The notes: generated by a model from the sequence alone, not told the origin. Positions 36,231 to 45,590 are shown, numbered from the stretch's first letter. The stretch: 64,000 nt of DNA from Paraflavitalea sp. CAU 1676 (GCF_029223285.1 NZ_JARHUJ010000010.1:124001-188000); one strand, 5' to 3'. Translations and numbers: made by a program.

Positions 36231-37307
36231 CTAGTTAGCGATAATAAGCCTTGTCATGTTTTCAAAGAGCGGGAAAAAGTCATTGCTGTCTGCATTAAAC
36301 AGGGCCACAATAAATATATCCTGTTGCGGCAGGTAAACTTCCATACTTCTGAAACCATCGATGGCACCTCCATGACCGATCAACCTGGTTCCTCCGATAT
36401 TTTTTATGAACCATCCATATCCATACTCCGATGGTTTTCCATCTGAAAACCGGAAGGATTCGATGGCCTTCTCTAATGTTTCCTTTTTCACTACTTTATA
36501 AGCATATAGTGCCTGATGCCATTTGAACAGGTCCCGGGCGCTTGTTAGTAGAGCTCCTGCACTATACACCTGGTTCATACTCAGGTATCCGGCATGCTGG
36601 TAGCCTGAATTTCCCCTGGTATAACCGGATACCCTGTTCCTGATGATGGCTGCAGGCGAGTCGTAATAAGTGTCTGACAGGCCTATGTAGGTGAACACGC
36701 ATTCCTTCATGTACGTACTATAGGCTTTCCCTGTTACTTTCTCTATAATATAGCCTAACAAGTAATAATTGGAGTTACTATAGTTATACCGGGTTCCGGG
36801 AATAAAAGCAAGCGGTAAAACAGCCAGGCTATCGATTATCTGTTTGGGCGGGAAGTCAATACGGATGGCATTGGGTAAATGAAAATCCAATCCTTCATAG
36901 TCAGCTATGCCGGAAGTATGGGTTAACAGATGCTCTATCGAAATGGTATGTCCCTTACCTGGGAAGTCTTTAATGAACTGCTGAAGGCTGTCTTGCAGCG
37001 AGATTTTACCCTGCTCCATCAATTGAAGAATAGCGATGGCCGTAAATTCCTTAGTGATGGAAGCCATCCGGAAGACCATTTCCGGTTTCATGGGAACATT
37101 CAACTCAATATTGGCCTGTCCAAATCCTTTTTCATACATCACCTTACCTTTTTCGGACACCAATACTACACACCCGGGTGCGATCGATTGGTAACTCCGG
37201 GTGATCAGTTCATCTATTTTTTTAATGGAAGGCCGGTCTGATGTTACTTGTGCATAGAGGCTGGTCATAAAGAGTAGCACCAGCATAAAAAGGGTTGCTT
37301 TCTTCAT
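36231..37307 (-). CDS. Secreted serine hydrolase, class C beta-lactamase-like
   Basis: The start at 37307 gives 358 residues with signal peptide MKKATLFMLVLLFMTSLYAQ; 18 bp upstream another ATG is possible. The penicillin-binding fold is shown by the SxxK motif SITK in FRMASITKEFTAIAIL near residue 83, the YxN motif in RYNYSNSNYYLLGYI, and the HGG motif in LIGHGGAIDGF. Such proteins can be peptidases, esterases or lactamases, so the substrate is not certain. The AraC-like membrane regulator gene upstream on the same strand has its own terminator between them. Confidence 0.9.
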   Translation of the reverse strand: MKKATLFMLVLLFMTSLYAQVTSDRPSIKKIDELITRSYQSIAPGCVVLVSEKGKVMYEKGFGQANIELNVPMKPEMVFRMASITKEFTAIAILQLMEQGKISLQDSLQQFIKDFPGKGHTISIEHLLTHTSGIADYEGLDFHLPNAIRIDFPPKQIIDSLAVLPLAFIPGTRYNYSNSNYYLLGYIIEKVTGKAYSTYMKECVFTYIGLSDTYYDSPAAIIRNRVSGYTRGNSGYQHAGYLSMNQVYSAGALLTSARDLFKWHQALYAYKVVKKETLEKAIESFRFSDGKPSEYGYGWFIKNIGGTRLIGHGGAIDGFRSMEVYLPQQDIFIVALFNADSNDFFPLFENMTRLIIAN

Positions 37308-37350
37308 AGCTGTATTTTGATACAAACCTCGGATCGGCCTACCGGTGAAG

Positions 37351-37385
37351 CAAAAAACAGCCGTCTCAAAAGCCGGTTTTGAGAC
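37351..37385 (-). terminator. Terminator of the membrane AraC-like gene
   Basis: GTCTCAAAA and TTTTGAGAC form a 9-bp perfect stem around a GC-rich 5-base loop, followed on the minus strand by TTTTTTG. The stem begins at the last base of the upstream stop codon. Confidence 0.8.
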
Positions 37386-38530
37386 TATTTCTCCTTGTCC
37401 GTCAGCGATTTCCGGTACTCGCTGGGCGATGAGCCGGTGAACTCCTTAAATATTCGCTGAAAAGTTGCCTTTGAGTTAAAACCACATTCCATGGCAATCG
37501 CGGCTATGGTAAAGTTGCTCATCGCGGGTTGTTGCAGTTTTTCCTTCAGCAACTCTACCCGATATTGATTCACAAACTCAGTGAAGCTTTTTCCTATATG
37601 TTGATTGAGCACAGCCGAGATGGTTTTTTGAGGCAGGCCCGTATGTTGTGCCATTTCGTGCAGATTGAGATCGGGATGCAGGTACATTTTATCTTCCTCC
37701 ATGGATCTTTGTAAAAGCAGGGCAGCTTCCTGGATAATGCCGGGCGACAAAGAAGCTACAGTACCCGCTTTTTTGGAGCTAGCAAGACTATGCAGGTGTG
37801 AAATATATCCTTTAATGCCCAGCCAGTACATGATGAATGCCATTAATATATATACTGGATACCAGCTAAAGATCCCCAGCATCAGGTCTGTATAAGCGGG
37901 GATGATGTAAGGAATAAGATAGGCCAGCCAGATTATTTGAAAGACCAGAAATATACGGGTCACAGCCTGCATTTGTTTATAATTGACCGACTGTGCAACT
38001 TCCTTATTCTTTAGTCCCGCGAGATAACTGGCAGAAAGTGCCAGATAACAGGTGATAGACATCCAGCGAGGGATATCGGAATATACGTTGTAGTTATCGA
38101 TAAAGGCATTCCAGGGTTTGGGATCGTGACTAAATATTCCGCAAGCTACTCCCATAAAATAGACAATAACTACAAACGAAGGAATGAGATCAATGATAAC
38201 CGGTAAAAAATGTATACGCTGCTTTGGGGTTAGTGTGAAGTTGGCGTCAAGTGACGATTGGATATAGAAGAATAGTAGCGGACCAACCGGCATAATGATG
38301 ACCATCGGGATTATTGCATGGATGATTGCCATGGTTGTATTTGCATAATAAAAGCCAGTATAATTCAGGTAAATATTAAGGCTGGCCAATGCAAACAGCC
38401 AAATCAAAACAGCCAGCAACCGGAGGTTTCGGCTACGGGGTTTGGCAAAATAGAGTAGACAACCTGATATGATTCCCTGCAAGGATCCGAGTAAGATAAT
38501 AGATTGTAGTATCTGGAGTAAAGAACCCAT
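37385..38530 (-). CDS. AraC-family regulator with seven membrane segments
   Basis: A 381-residue protein whose first 240 residues contain seven hydrophobic helices (starting LLQILQSIILLGSLQGIISG), followed by an AraC DNA-binding region with LNLHEMAQHTGLPQKTISAV and the signature FTIAAIAMECGFNSKATFQR. This membrane-bound arrangement is common in Bacteroidota and suggests that it senses a signal at the inner membrane and binds DNA directly. It lies before the serine hydrolase gene, which may be its target, and divergent from a Crp-like gene. Confidence 0.9.
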   Translation of the reverse strand: MGSLLQILQSIILLGSLQGIISGCLLYFAKPRSRNLRLLAVLIWLFALASLNIYLNYTGFYYANTTMAIIHAIIPMVIIMPVGPLLFFYIQSSLDANFTLTPKQRIHFLPVIIDLIPSFVVIVYFMGVACGIFSHDPKPWNAFIDNYNVYSDIPRWMSITCYLALSASYLAGLKNKEVAQSVNYKQMQAVTRIFLVFQIIWLAYLIPYIIPAYTDLMLGIFSWYPVYILMAFIMYWLGIKGYISHLHSLASSKKAGTVASLSPGIIQEAALLLQRSMEEDKMYLHPDLNLHEMAQHTGLPQKTISAVLNQHIGKSFTEFVNQYRVELLKEKLQQPAMSNFTIAAIAMECGFNSKATFQRIFKEFTGSSPSEYRKSLTDKEK

Positions 38531-38731
38531 TGATCTGAATTTAAGCGGAAAACCTTAGAACTTCTTGTAAAATAATAAAATCAACCGTTGTATACGCGCT
38601 AAATTTCCCACGGCTAGCTCAGGTATGAATATCAGGTACATGTCGTTTTTAGCCACTTAGAATGTCGCATTTGCACTTCGGAAGCATTACCCTGTTAGCG
38701 AGATTTGTATAATACAACCTCACTGCAACAC

Positions 38732-39307
38732 ATGGAATATGCAAAAGTATTGATGAAAAGATATAACGTAGGTAAACAAGCCGATTGGCAACAATGGCTT
38801 GATATTTCAACTATCAGAAGGTATAGAAAGGGCGAGGAGTTTATTCGGGAAGGAGAGATTTCGAAAGTGTGTGGATTTGTTATTAGCGGCGCGTTTAAGA
38901 ATGTAAGCCTGAATGAACATGACGAAGAGAAAATACTCGGCTTCTATCTGGAAAACGACTTTCTTGCCAGCTGCGAAAGTTACAGCAAGCAGATACCTTC
39001 TCCCTTTTCAATTACTGCTATGGCTCCTTCGGTCGCCATCACAACCAGCAATGACAAGTTGGTAGAGCTCTATTATAAGAATCAAACCATCGGCACGATC
39101 GGCCTGGTGCTTACCCAGCAACTTATGCAAAAACATGAAGAGCACCTGAAAATATTGTCATTTGCAACTCCCCAGGTGCGCTATGAATATGTGTTGGAAA
39201 ACAAGCCTGAATTATTGAAAAACACCTCTGTGACGGAGCTGGCAAAATACCTGTACATCAGCCGGGAAGCCGTTAGCAGAGCGAGAAAGAGTATCCGGGT
39301 TTCCTAG
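38732..39307 (+). CDS. Crp/Fnr-family regulator
   Basis: The ATG at 38732 gives 191 residues. The N-terminal cyclic-nucleotide-binding-type barrel is recognisable (IRRYRKGEEFIREGEISKVC and FVISGAFKNVSLNEHDEEK), but a clear cAMP-binding Arg-Ser motif is missing, as in many Bacteroidota members. The C-terminal helix-turn-helix is SVTELAKYLYISREAVSRAR. Its ligand is unknown. It is divergent from the membrane AraC-like gene and 97 bp upstream of a DUF1801 gene that it may regulate. Confidence 0.9.
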   Translation: MEYAKVLMKRYNVGKQADWQQWLDISTIRRYRKGEEFIREGEISKVCGFVISGAFKNVSLNEHDEEKILGFYLENDFLASCESYSKQIPSPFSITAMAPSVAITTSNDKLVELYYKNQTIGTIGLVLTQQLMQKHEEHLKILSFATPQVRYEYVLENKPELLKNTSVTELAKYLYISREAVSRARKSIRVS

Positions 39308-39403
39308 TTTCTTTTTTGTGATTAGGATCACAGCCGATTTTTGGGGACTGGTATACATTTGTTGCCTAACAAAAGTCTATCACCCTGAAAAAGAACGATA
39401 AGC

Positions 39404-39766
39404 ATGAGCAGTAAAATAACGATCGATCAATTCGTTGAAGACCTCAAGCATCCTCTCAAATCGGAAATGCAAGCCGTCATTAAGATTATCCGGCAGGCAG
39501 GACCCGACCTGGAAGAGGACATCAAATGGGGTGGCCCCAGTTTCGATTATAAGGAACCCATGGCAACGTTCAACCCCAGGGTCAAAGAATATGTGGCGGT
39601 GATCTTTCACCGGGGCGAAATTCTCGAAGATAAATCCGGCGTACTGGAGCCTGGCCCCAAAGGGAAGGCTTATGCTAAATTTTACTCCATGGGCGATGTG
39701 ACGAAACACAAAGGAAACCTTGCCAAGGTGGTAAAACAATGGATCAAACTAATGAAGACTAAATAA
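39404..39766 (+). CDS. DUF1801 protein
   Basis: A 120-residue protein with the DUF1801 (YdhG-like) fold: IIRQAGPDLEEDIKWGGPSF near residues 30-48, then the beta-rich core including MATFNPRVKEYVAVIFH. The fold is often fused to or found beside other small stress-linked domains; no biochemical activity is firmly known. It follows a Crp-type regulator by 97 bp on the same strand. A related DUF1801 gene occurs at 48458. Confidence 0.85.
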   Translation: MSSKITIDQFVEDLKHPLKSEMQAVIKIIRQAGPDLEEDIKWGGPSFDYKEPMATFNPRVKEYVAVIFHRGEILEDKSGVLEPGPKGKAYAKFYSMGDVTKHKGNLAKVVKQWIKLMKTK

Positions 39767-39840
39767 CCGAAAGATCCGATGCCTATGAATGCCTTCCTGT
39801 TTCTCTCTCATTTCAATTGACTGCGATTGGTTTGGATGTT

Positions 39841-42651
39841 CTAATTACCCTGTCTGCTCTTGATCTCTGCTTTGCCAAACTTGCGTGGGTAATAAGAGAA
39901 AGTCAGCAGGAAATATTGTTGTAAACCATTCGATATCCTGGTACTGGTACCATACGCATATACACTGTTGCTGATATTCTGGTATTTTTTTAGCAGGTCC
40001 ATCGCTGAAAATTTCAACTCTCCCTGTTGCTGCATGAATCTGTAGGTAGCAAATGAATTCCAAAGCACGAATGGTTTATTGATATTGGAATTGCTGACAC
40101 GATCGGCCGTACTGCTGATGGTAAAGTCGAATGGCAGGTTGACCGTGATGCCCAGCTTAGCAGTACTGTTGTTGTTTTTAAACGCTTTCAGCCCTGGTGC
40201 ACTTGGCGTGGATCTGTTATTTTGAAAGCTTTGTCCGGCCGTAAATACAAGCCGGGAGTTCAGCGTAAATTGGAGGGTGAAGTTGTTGTATACATTGTCG
40301 GTGGTACTAATGTTGTTGAACCCGTCTATGTAATTCGGTTGTTTGCCGGTTCTGAAATTTCCACTGTACATCAGTTGGAGGTTGTGTTTGTCTATTTTTC
40401 GTGAGATGTTGAAATAGTAGTTGAAATTGATATTACTGGACTTGCCGGCATTTACGTAATAATTGATCCTTTTGCCGGAGGGGTCATTGATGATGCTATC
40501 CGTTACCGGATCTAAAGACACGTTGTAGCTGCCATTGAAATTTCCATTGATCGAATAGGGCGACTTTCTGTTTTGGGTATTAAAATAACCGTTTATGCTG
40601 ATAGCATGATTGATGCTGTTGCGCAGGTTAGGGTTACCGATCCTGATGTCGTAAGCATTGATATCGTCAATGATGGTGTACAGCCGGTCTATAGATGGGT
40701 ACTCGAAGAAGGATTTGGTGTAATTAACAGACGCGTTATACTGGTATTTCTCCCAATGGTATTTTTGATAACCGATCGATCCCTCATACCGGAGAAGATT
40801 GAAGGAGCGGTCCAGGTTTCTTTGGGCAATAGATGAACTGTTTTTGTCAATTTTGATGTCTTCCAACAGTTTAAACTGAAGGTTTATGTTGCGGTACCCG
40901 CCTTCAAGATTCCTGCTAAAATTCTTTGCCATGGTCAGGGCAGGTGTATACTCTATCAGCTCGCGTTTATTGGCGTTGGAAAGTTTTTGGTTGATATTTC
41001 GCTGTTTGGCTATTGTGTCCAGGTCGCTCACAACGGCGTCGTCCGTTGTGCGGGTGTAATTGAACCATTGGTCAAAACCGAGGTCGATACCAAAGAGGTT
41101 GTACCTTCCCAGCAGAAGTCTTTTAAAGCCTCTGTAATCTAAGGCGCCTGTAATGTTCAATCGTTGGTTCTTGTTGGTATAAAGCCGGTCGTTGAAGGCA
41201 TTTTTCCGGCTGTCGGTCATGGACTCGAAATCACTGATCACGTTCCTTTCCGAAACCGTATTGCCGCGGGATATACCGATACGTCCATTGAAGTTTTGAA
41301 GTGGTTGCTCTTCTTTGCGTTTGCCGAAAGAAATATTCAGCAATTCGTTGTCCGACTTACCGCTACTCCAGGAAGTAATCCGATTGGTACTTTGTAATTG
41401 ATTGGCGGAATCTCGTACTTCTGTAGTACGGAAGGAGTTGCCGTTGTCCCGGCTGGTATTTAGTACGCCATTGATGTTCAGGTTATCGTTATAGCTGTTG
41501 GTCTTTACGTAATTGATACCGACCTCATGCCTGTCATTCCGGTTGTTTTGTTCTCCCTCATCGCGGATAAACTGGGGATTGTCGACCGTTGTTCTGGTCG
41601 TATAGGTTTTGTCGGTAATAAAAGCGTCGACGCCTGATTTATTATAATTAAGGGTAATCCGGTCGTTTTGCCGGCTGTTGGCAGATTCTATAAAGTTATG
41701 GGTAAGAACACCACCAATGCTGTGGTTCTTGTTGATCCCGTTGGCCCCAAACCGGCCTACATTGTATAAGTTGGGGTTGTAATTTCTGTACGTATTATTT
41801 TGAAACATCTCCTGCAGGTTGCCAATGTTCTTGTTGATATTATTGATACCACCGCCAATACCTGCGCTGCTCCGCTTGTTGTACAGTTGAAAAGACAGGT
41901 CTCCTTCAAAGCGGTCGCGTGTGCCATAGCCTGCTCCTGCTTTACCAAAGTATCCTTTTTTGCTGCTTTCTTTCAACTTCAGGTTCATGGTGAGCAGGGA
42001 GTCCTGGGGCTGGGCCTGCTGACCGATCTTGCTTCTGTCGTATTCCTGGTAAAGCTGAATTTTATCGATGGCAGATTTGGGAAGGTTTTGCGTGGCAATC
42101 CGGGGATCTGTAGCGCCCATAAAGGGCTTTCCGTCAACAAGGAGATTTTGAACCTTTTTACCATCGACCGTGATGCTTCCGTCGGACCAGATGGTTATGC
42201 CGGAAACCTGGTTCAGCAATTCTTCTACCACGGCCTCGTTTTTCATCTTAAAGGCTGCGGGGTTGATCTCCAGCGTATCGCCGTTCATCCTGATGGGTAT
42301 TGCTGCGGTTACGACTACGGTATCTGAGCTGCTCAGCGCTAATAATACCGATAGGGTATCCGTACGGGCTGTGTCCTGTTGAATTGAAGTATGATATGCG
42401 ATGTATCCTGTATACGTAATGTTTACCAGCAGCTTTTTCCGTAGTGGTAATTTATCAAATGTGAAGAGTCCGTTTTTGTCGGACAACTCATAGGCCAGGA
42501 CGGCAGAGTCTGGTCCGAGAACGGTTACGGTGGCCAGTTCGAGGGGTGTTTTGGTGGCTGCGTCCATGATTGAACCTGTTAGTTTGCCGGTTTGGCCGAA
42601 AGCGAGGGCGGACAAGGTTATCAGGAGACAGCTGAAGAAAGTCTGCTTCAA
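39841..42651 (-). CDS. Outer-membrane beta-barrel receptor with regulatory-like domain
   Basis: A 936-residue protein with signal peptide up to ALAFGQ, a CarboxypepD_reg-like domain (GKLTGSIMDAATKTPLELAT), a TonB plug region (VEELLNQVSGITIWSDGSITVDGKK), and a long C-terminal outer-membrane beta-barrel of the type found in TonB-dependent receptor relatives. It lacks the typical SusC TonB-box sequence. It probably imports or senses an unknown compound. It begins 2 bp after the stop of the 413-residue gene on the same strand; the two form an operon. Confidence 0.85.
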   Translation of the reverse strand: MKQTFFSCLLITLSALAFGQTGKLTGSIMDAATKTPLELATVTVLGPDSAVLAYELSDKNGLFTFDKLPLRKKLLVNITYTGYIAYHTSIQQDTARTDTLSVLLALSSSDTVVVTAAIPIRMNGDTLEINPAAFKMKNEAVVEELLNQVSGITIWSDGSITVDGKKVQNLLVDGKPFMGATDPRIATQNLPKSAIDKIQLYQEYDRSKIGQQAQPQDSLLTMNLKLKESSKKGYFGKAGAGYGTRDRFEGDLSFQLYNKRSSAGIGGGINNINKNIGNLQEMFQNNTYRNYNPNLYNVGRFGANGINKNHSIGGVLTHNFIESANSRQNDRITLNYNKSGVDAFITDKTYTTRTTVDNPQFIRDEGEQNNRNDRHEVGINYVKTNSYNDNLNINGVLNTSRDNGNSFRTTEVRDSANQLQSTNRITSWSSGKSDNELLNISFGKRKEEQPLQNFNGRIGISRGNTVSERNVISDFESMTDSRKNAFNDRLYTNKNQRLNITGALDYRGFKRLLLGRYNLFGIDLGFDQWFNYTRTTDDAVVSDLDTIAKQRNINQKLSNANKRELIEYTPALTMAKNFSRNLEGGYRNINLQFKLLEDIKIDKNSSSIAQRNLDRSFNLLRYEGSIGYQKYHWEKYQYNASVNYTKSFFEYPSIDRLYTIIDDINAYDIRIGNPNLRNSINHAISINGYFNTQNRKSPYSINGNFNGSYNVSLDPVTDSIINDPSGKRINYYVNAGKSSNINFNYYFNISRKIDKHNLQLMYSGNFRTGKQPNYIDGFNNISTTDNVYNNFTLQFTLNSRLVFTAGQSFQNNRSTPSAPGLKAFKNNNSTAKLGITVNLPFDFTISSTADRVSNSNINKPFVLWNSFATYRFMQQQGELKFSAMDLLKKYQNISNSVYAYGTSTRISNGLQQYFLLTFSYYPRKFGKAEIKSRQGN

Positions 42652-42653
42652 GG

Positions 42654-43895
42654 TTAGTTTTTGAATTTGAATTCTATAATTACGGGTGTCGTAGCAGGGG
42701 GATTGCTCTTTATGAAGCTTTCCAGGTCCGGGGGGACAGGGATGTCCTTATTTTTTTCAAAAAAGCTAAGAAGGTCGCCAGCCTTTTGTGTTTTGTAGAA
42801 CCTGTCGTTTTTACGCACGAAATCAAAACCAGCGATCAATGACAAATTATACTGGCTGCTGTCCGGTTTGATATTTCTGACTTTGTGTGTGGTTTGCGTT
42901 TGCTTTTGGTAAATATATCCTTCGTAGTTGCTGAGGTAACGGAGTGTTAAATACAGGAACCGCGGCGTTTCGTAAACGGAGTATATCTGGCGAAGCATCC
43001 AGCCATTGTTGCGACTATAGTTTTCGCGGTCGGTCTTACTTTTAAAAGGCTTGGTGGAGAAAGAGGCGGGCACGCTGTTTTCCAGGGGCAGCACGATCTT
43101 GTATGCAGGCCATAAACTGTCCTTCACCATTTTGTAAATGGTGTCGCAAAAGGGGCGGGTGATATAATGGATATTAGGTGTATCTGTTTTGGTGATGCCG
43201 ATATTTTCCTGTTCAAATAAATATTTTACCTCATTGATACGGTTGTAGGGGAAAAAGCCTTTTACCAGTTGATTGCCCTGATAGAGCTTAAGTTCGTAAT
43301 CCAGGCTGTCTTTATAGATTTCGCTTGTTGTGATCTCGCTTACGCTATACAAGTCATCGTAGAAGGGGTAGGCGTGTGCGATGTCATTTTGTTGGGGTGT
43401 TTCCTTTTTGATGGCAAAATTGCTATCGGCCAGATCGATCGTATATTTCTGGTAATATTTTCTATTGCGTGGGCTATTCCAGTCCAGTTGTATTTTAATT
43501 CGGTCTCTGGAGGTCAGTGTATAGTTTTTGTTGTATCCGAAAAAGACGAGCTGGTTCCTGAGCTGGTCGTAGCGAGGCCAGAATTCATTGCCGAGTTTTT
43601 TATAACTTATTTTTTTAATAAAGCGGCCATTCTTTGAGTAGAGCAGCACCTCCTTTTCAACGTATTTGCGTATCAGGAAGTAGTCTTTTGTTATTTCGGG
43701 TGCGCTGAATTGTGTCAGCTCAATGCCCTCTTTCACTTCCAGGGGCGTAAATCGTATGGAGTCTATGAATTTGGATTGTTTTTCACTGCCGGCGGCTTTG
43801 GGATGGAGGTAGATCTTTTGCAATTGGGCAGGGGAGGTGTACGCAGCGAACAGGCCGGAAAGTATCAGGATAAGGCCACGAAAATGATTCAGCAT
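42654..43895 (-). CDS. Secreted protein, probable six-bladed propeller type
   Basis: A 413-residue protein with signal peptide ending TSPAQ. The body alternates beta-strands and turns (LIRKYVEKEVLLYSKNGRFI, then a VFFGYNKNYTLTSRDRI stretch) and resembles DUF4934-type six-bladed beta-propeller proteins seen next to outer-membrane receptors in Bacteroidota. No enzyme motif is visible. It is the first gene of an operon with the 936-residue receptor, so a binding or periplasmic partner role is likely, but unproven. Confidence 0.7.
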   Translation of the reverse strand: MLNHFRGLILILSGLFAAYTSPAQLQKIYLHPKAAGSEKQSKFIDSIRFTPLEVKEGIELTQFSAPEITKDYFLIRKYVEKEVLLYSKNGRFIKKISYKKLGNEFWPRYDQLRNQLVFFGYNKNYTLTSRDRIKIQLDWNSPRNRKYYQKYTIDLADSNFAIKKETPQQNDIAHAYPFYDDLYSVSEITTSEIYKDSLDYELKLYQGNQLVKGFFPYNRINEVKYLFEQENIGITKTDTPNIHYITRPFCDTIYKMVKDSLWPAYKIVLPLENSVPASFSTKPFKSKTDRENYSRNNGWMLRQIYSVYETPRFLYLTLRYLSNYEGYIYQKQTQTTHKVRNIKPDSSQYNLSLIAGFDFVRKNDRFYKTQKAGDLLSFFEKNKDIPVPPDLESFIKSNPPATTPVIIEFKFKN

Positions 43896-44066
43896 GAAGG
43901 GTTAGTGTGTTGGGTCACCCAAAAGTATAGTTGTAAATGTTAACGCGCTCCTAAGATTTATAACTATGGCGATTTTTGAGGAAGTGCGGTAGGTAAGGAA
44001 TTAATCGAGTACCTAACCCGGACTGCTTTGCATTTTTGGTCATGCGCGACGCCCTGTCAACGATTT

Positions 44067-44097
44067 TTTGAAAAATGGGGAAGCTCTGGTATTTTTG
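44067..44097 (+). promoter_or_regulatory. Promoter of tRNA-Pro
   Basis: TTTG at 44067-44070, 19 bp, then TATTTTTG at 44090-44097. Both boxes match the Bacteroidota consensus exactly. The predicted start is about 15 nt before the mature tRNA. Confidence 0.85.
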
Positions 44098-44117
44098 TAG
44101 GGTATTCCATTCAAGAT

Positions 44118-44171
<54 letters not shown>

Positions 44172-44194
<23 letters not shown>

Positions 44195-44370
44195 TCAAGA
44201 AACCCGCAGCAATCGCTGCGGGTTTTGTTTTTTTGCCAGAAGCGCGGAGAACTTGTTCTCCAGTGCGGACAGAAAAAAACAATCCGGCTTCGACGAAATC
44301 GAAGTCGGGTTTCTTTAGTAAGATGGAGGGCAAACTGGATCAGCGCGGCTAATCCAGTCGTCCCGACCAT
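44172..44370 (+). repeat. Element R1: tRNA 3' end, three hairpins, second tRNA 3' end
   Basis: R1 begins inside the T loop of the real tRNA-Pro. Next is a terminator hairpin (44200-44225), hairpin GGAGAAC/GTTCTCC (44246-44261), and a third hairpin (44281-44312). It ends with AATCCAGTCGTCCCGACCAT at 44351-44370, an exact 20-bp copy of the tRNA 3' end at 44176-44195. The two 20-bp copies, 175 bp apart, look like attachment-site cores. R2 is nearly identical in the hairpin part. Confidence 0.85.
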
Positions 44371-44377
44371 AAAAATG

Positions 44378-44405
44378 AACCCTTCAGATCGTTGGATTTG
44401 AAGAG
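44378..44405 (+). terminator. Imperfect terminator after R1
   Basis: AACxCTTCAxATC pairs with GATxTGAAGxGTT, three single mismatches, followed by GTTTTTAGTTT. It would stop transcripts leaving the tRNA and R1 before they run into the downstream gene, which is on the other strand. Confidence 0.5.
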
Positions 44406-44477
44406 TTTTTAGTTTAATTGAATTTATGTTACAATTGCCTTTTAATGCTTACAAAGAGCCCTCATCGTATACCTTTC

Positions 44478-45101
44478 TTATTCGTTTTTCCCTTTTGTCA
44501 TAGCTGCAACGTCTCCCATTTCAAAGTCTATGTAGCGAAAAATTGTTTCACTCTCACCGTCATTAAAATTAATTTTTGCACTACACAAAAAAGGGCCGTA
44601 GGCAGAAGTCGCAATTGCAAAGCCATTGCTTCTGTCAGCAGTCGTAAAAACTTTGCTGCCCCAATATGTTCCAAAATAATAATCTACGCTTACTACTTGA
44701 ATAAGGTTTGACTTGTGAGGAACTAAATATATTAGAAAGTCATATAGCTGTCCATCTTTTTGTGATTTGAACATTTTGTGAACTAGCATAACCCTTCTTT
44801 TTGTCTTGTAGAAGCCTGCTCTTTCTTTTTCTCTTTGTCCACCATTGTCATTTGTTACCTGAAAATGGGTATTTTGATTTTCACTACCTGCTGTTACCTT
44901 CAAATCTTGTAACTCAAATGAACCTATTTTCACTCCAGCCCCATGTTTGAGTCTAATTAATAATGTTGAAATGGCTGTCTTGATGATATCTTTTGCCCAA
45001 AAAAATAACAACAACCAAAATACTATCCAAAGTAAGTCTGGGAACAATTTGTCTAACTGAAAGCCAATAAATTGCCCGGCAATGTTTGTGGTATCCTTCA
45101 T
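44478..45101 (-). CDS. Membrane protein with pYEATS-like domain
   Basis: The ATG at about 45101 gives 207 residues; a TTG start at 45170 would add 23. A hydrophobic helix (LLWIVFWLLLFFWAK near residue 25) is followed by a linker and a C-terminal beta-sandwich region with SVDYYFGTYWG, RSNGFAIATSAYGPF and KINFNDGESETIF. This order fits the prokaryotic YEATS domain, described in predicted bacterial immune and signalling systems. I recognise it by pattern only. The gene is visibly AT-richer than its surroundings and lies between R1 and R2, which suggests transfer. No effector partner gene is present. Confidence 0.65.
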   Translation of the reverse strand: MKDTTNIAGQFIGFQLDKLFPDLLWIVFWLLLFFWAKDIIKTAISTLLIRLKHGAGVKIGSFELQDLKVTAGSENQNTHFQVTNDNGGQREKERAGFYKTKRRVMLVHKMFKSQKDGQLYDFLIYLVPHKSNLIQVVSVDYYFGTYWGSKVFTTADRSNGFAIATSAYGPFLCSAKINFNDGESETIFRYIDFEMGDVAAMTKGKNE

Positions 45102-45265
45102 ATGGGGAAGTTTTACAAAAACAAATAGGATTGTACCCACGCCATAATGTGCAGTTATATCAGAAACCAATTTTTCAGTTTGTCTATCTATAGCTATTTA
45201 CCAGAAAAGCGCGGTTAATGTGGGCAGCGGTATTAAAGCAAGCTATCTGATTTTAGAATAAGTGA

Positions 45266-45316
45266 ACACCGTTTTTTCACCCATCTCGTTAAGTTAAGAC
45301 ACGGTATTTTTCACCC
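45266..45316. repeat. Two near-identical 17-18 bp direct repeats
   Basis: ACACCGTTTTTTCACCC at 45266-45282 and ACACGGTATTTTTCACCC at 45299-45316, with TTAGAAT before the first and CTAAAAT after the second. The pattern could be the remains of a mobile-element end or regulator sites. They lie between the pYEATS-like gene and R2. No gene is seen in 45171-45397. Confidence 0.4.
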
Positions 45317-45397
45317 TTTCTAAAATGAGTTAATGACTTAGTGGAGCTAATTAAATGTTTAAGTCGCTGAATATCTATCAAATCCTCCAAATACCTG

Positions 45398-45590
45398 TTC
45401 GAAATTTGTCCAGCCAACCCGACAGACAAGAAACCCGCAGCGATCGTTGCGGGTTTTGTTTTTTGCCAGAGGCGCGGAGAACTTGTTCTCCAGTGCGGAC
45501 GGAAAAAAACAACCCGGCTTCGACGAAATCGAAGCCGGGTTTCTTTAGTAAGATGGAGGGCAAACTGGATCAGTGTAGCTAATCCAGTCG
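45398..45590 (+). repeat. Element R2: near-identical copy of R1
   Basis: R2 repeats R1 in the same order and orientation: a decayed T arm (TTCGAA, CCAG, CCCGAC with changed bases between), terminator hairpin, GGAGAAC/GTTCTCC hairpin, and a third hairpin that in R2 is a perfect CCCGGCTTCGA/TCGAAGCCGGG stem. It ends in AATCCAGTCG. Bases that differ from R1 in the stems keep pairing through G-T wobbles. Together R1 and R2 flank the pYEATS-like gene. Confidence 0.85.

Noticed and set aside
44221-44350. A gene remnant, for example GIY-YIG type, inside R1 and R2
   Set aside because: Such genes often adjoin tRNAs in Bacteroidota, but no GIY or YIG motif can be read in any frame here; the segment is better explained by hairpins.
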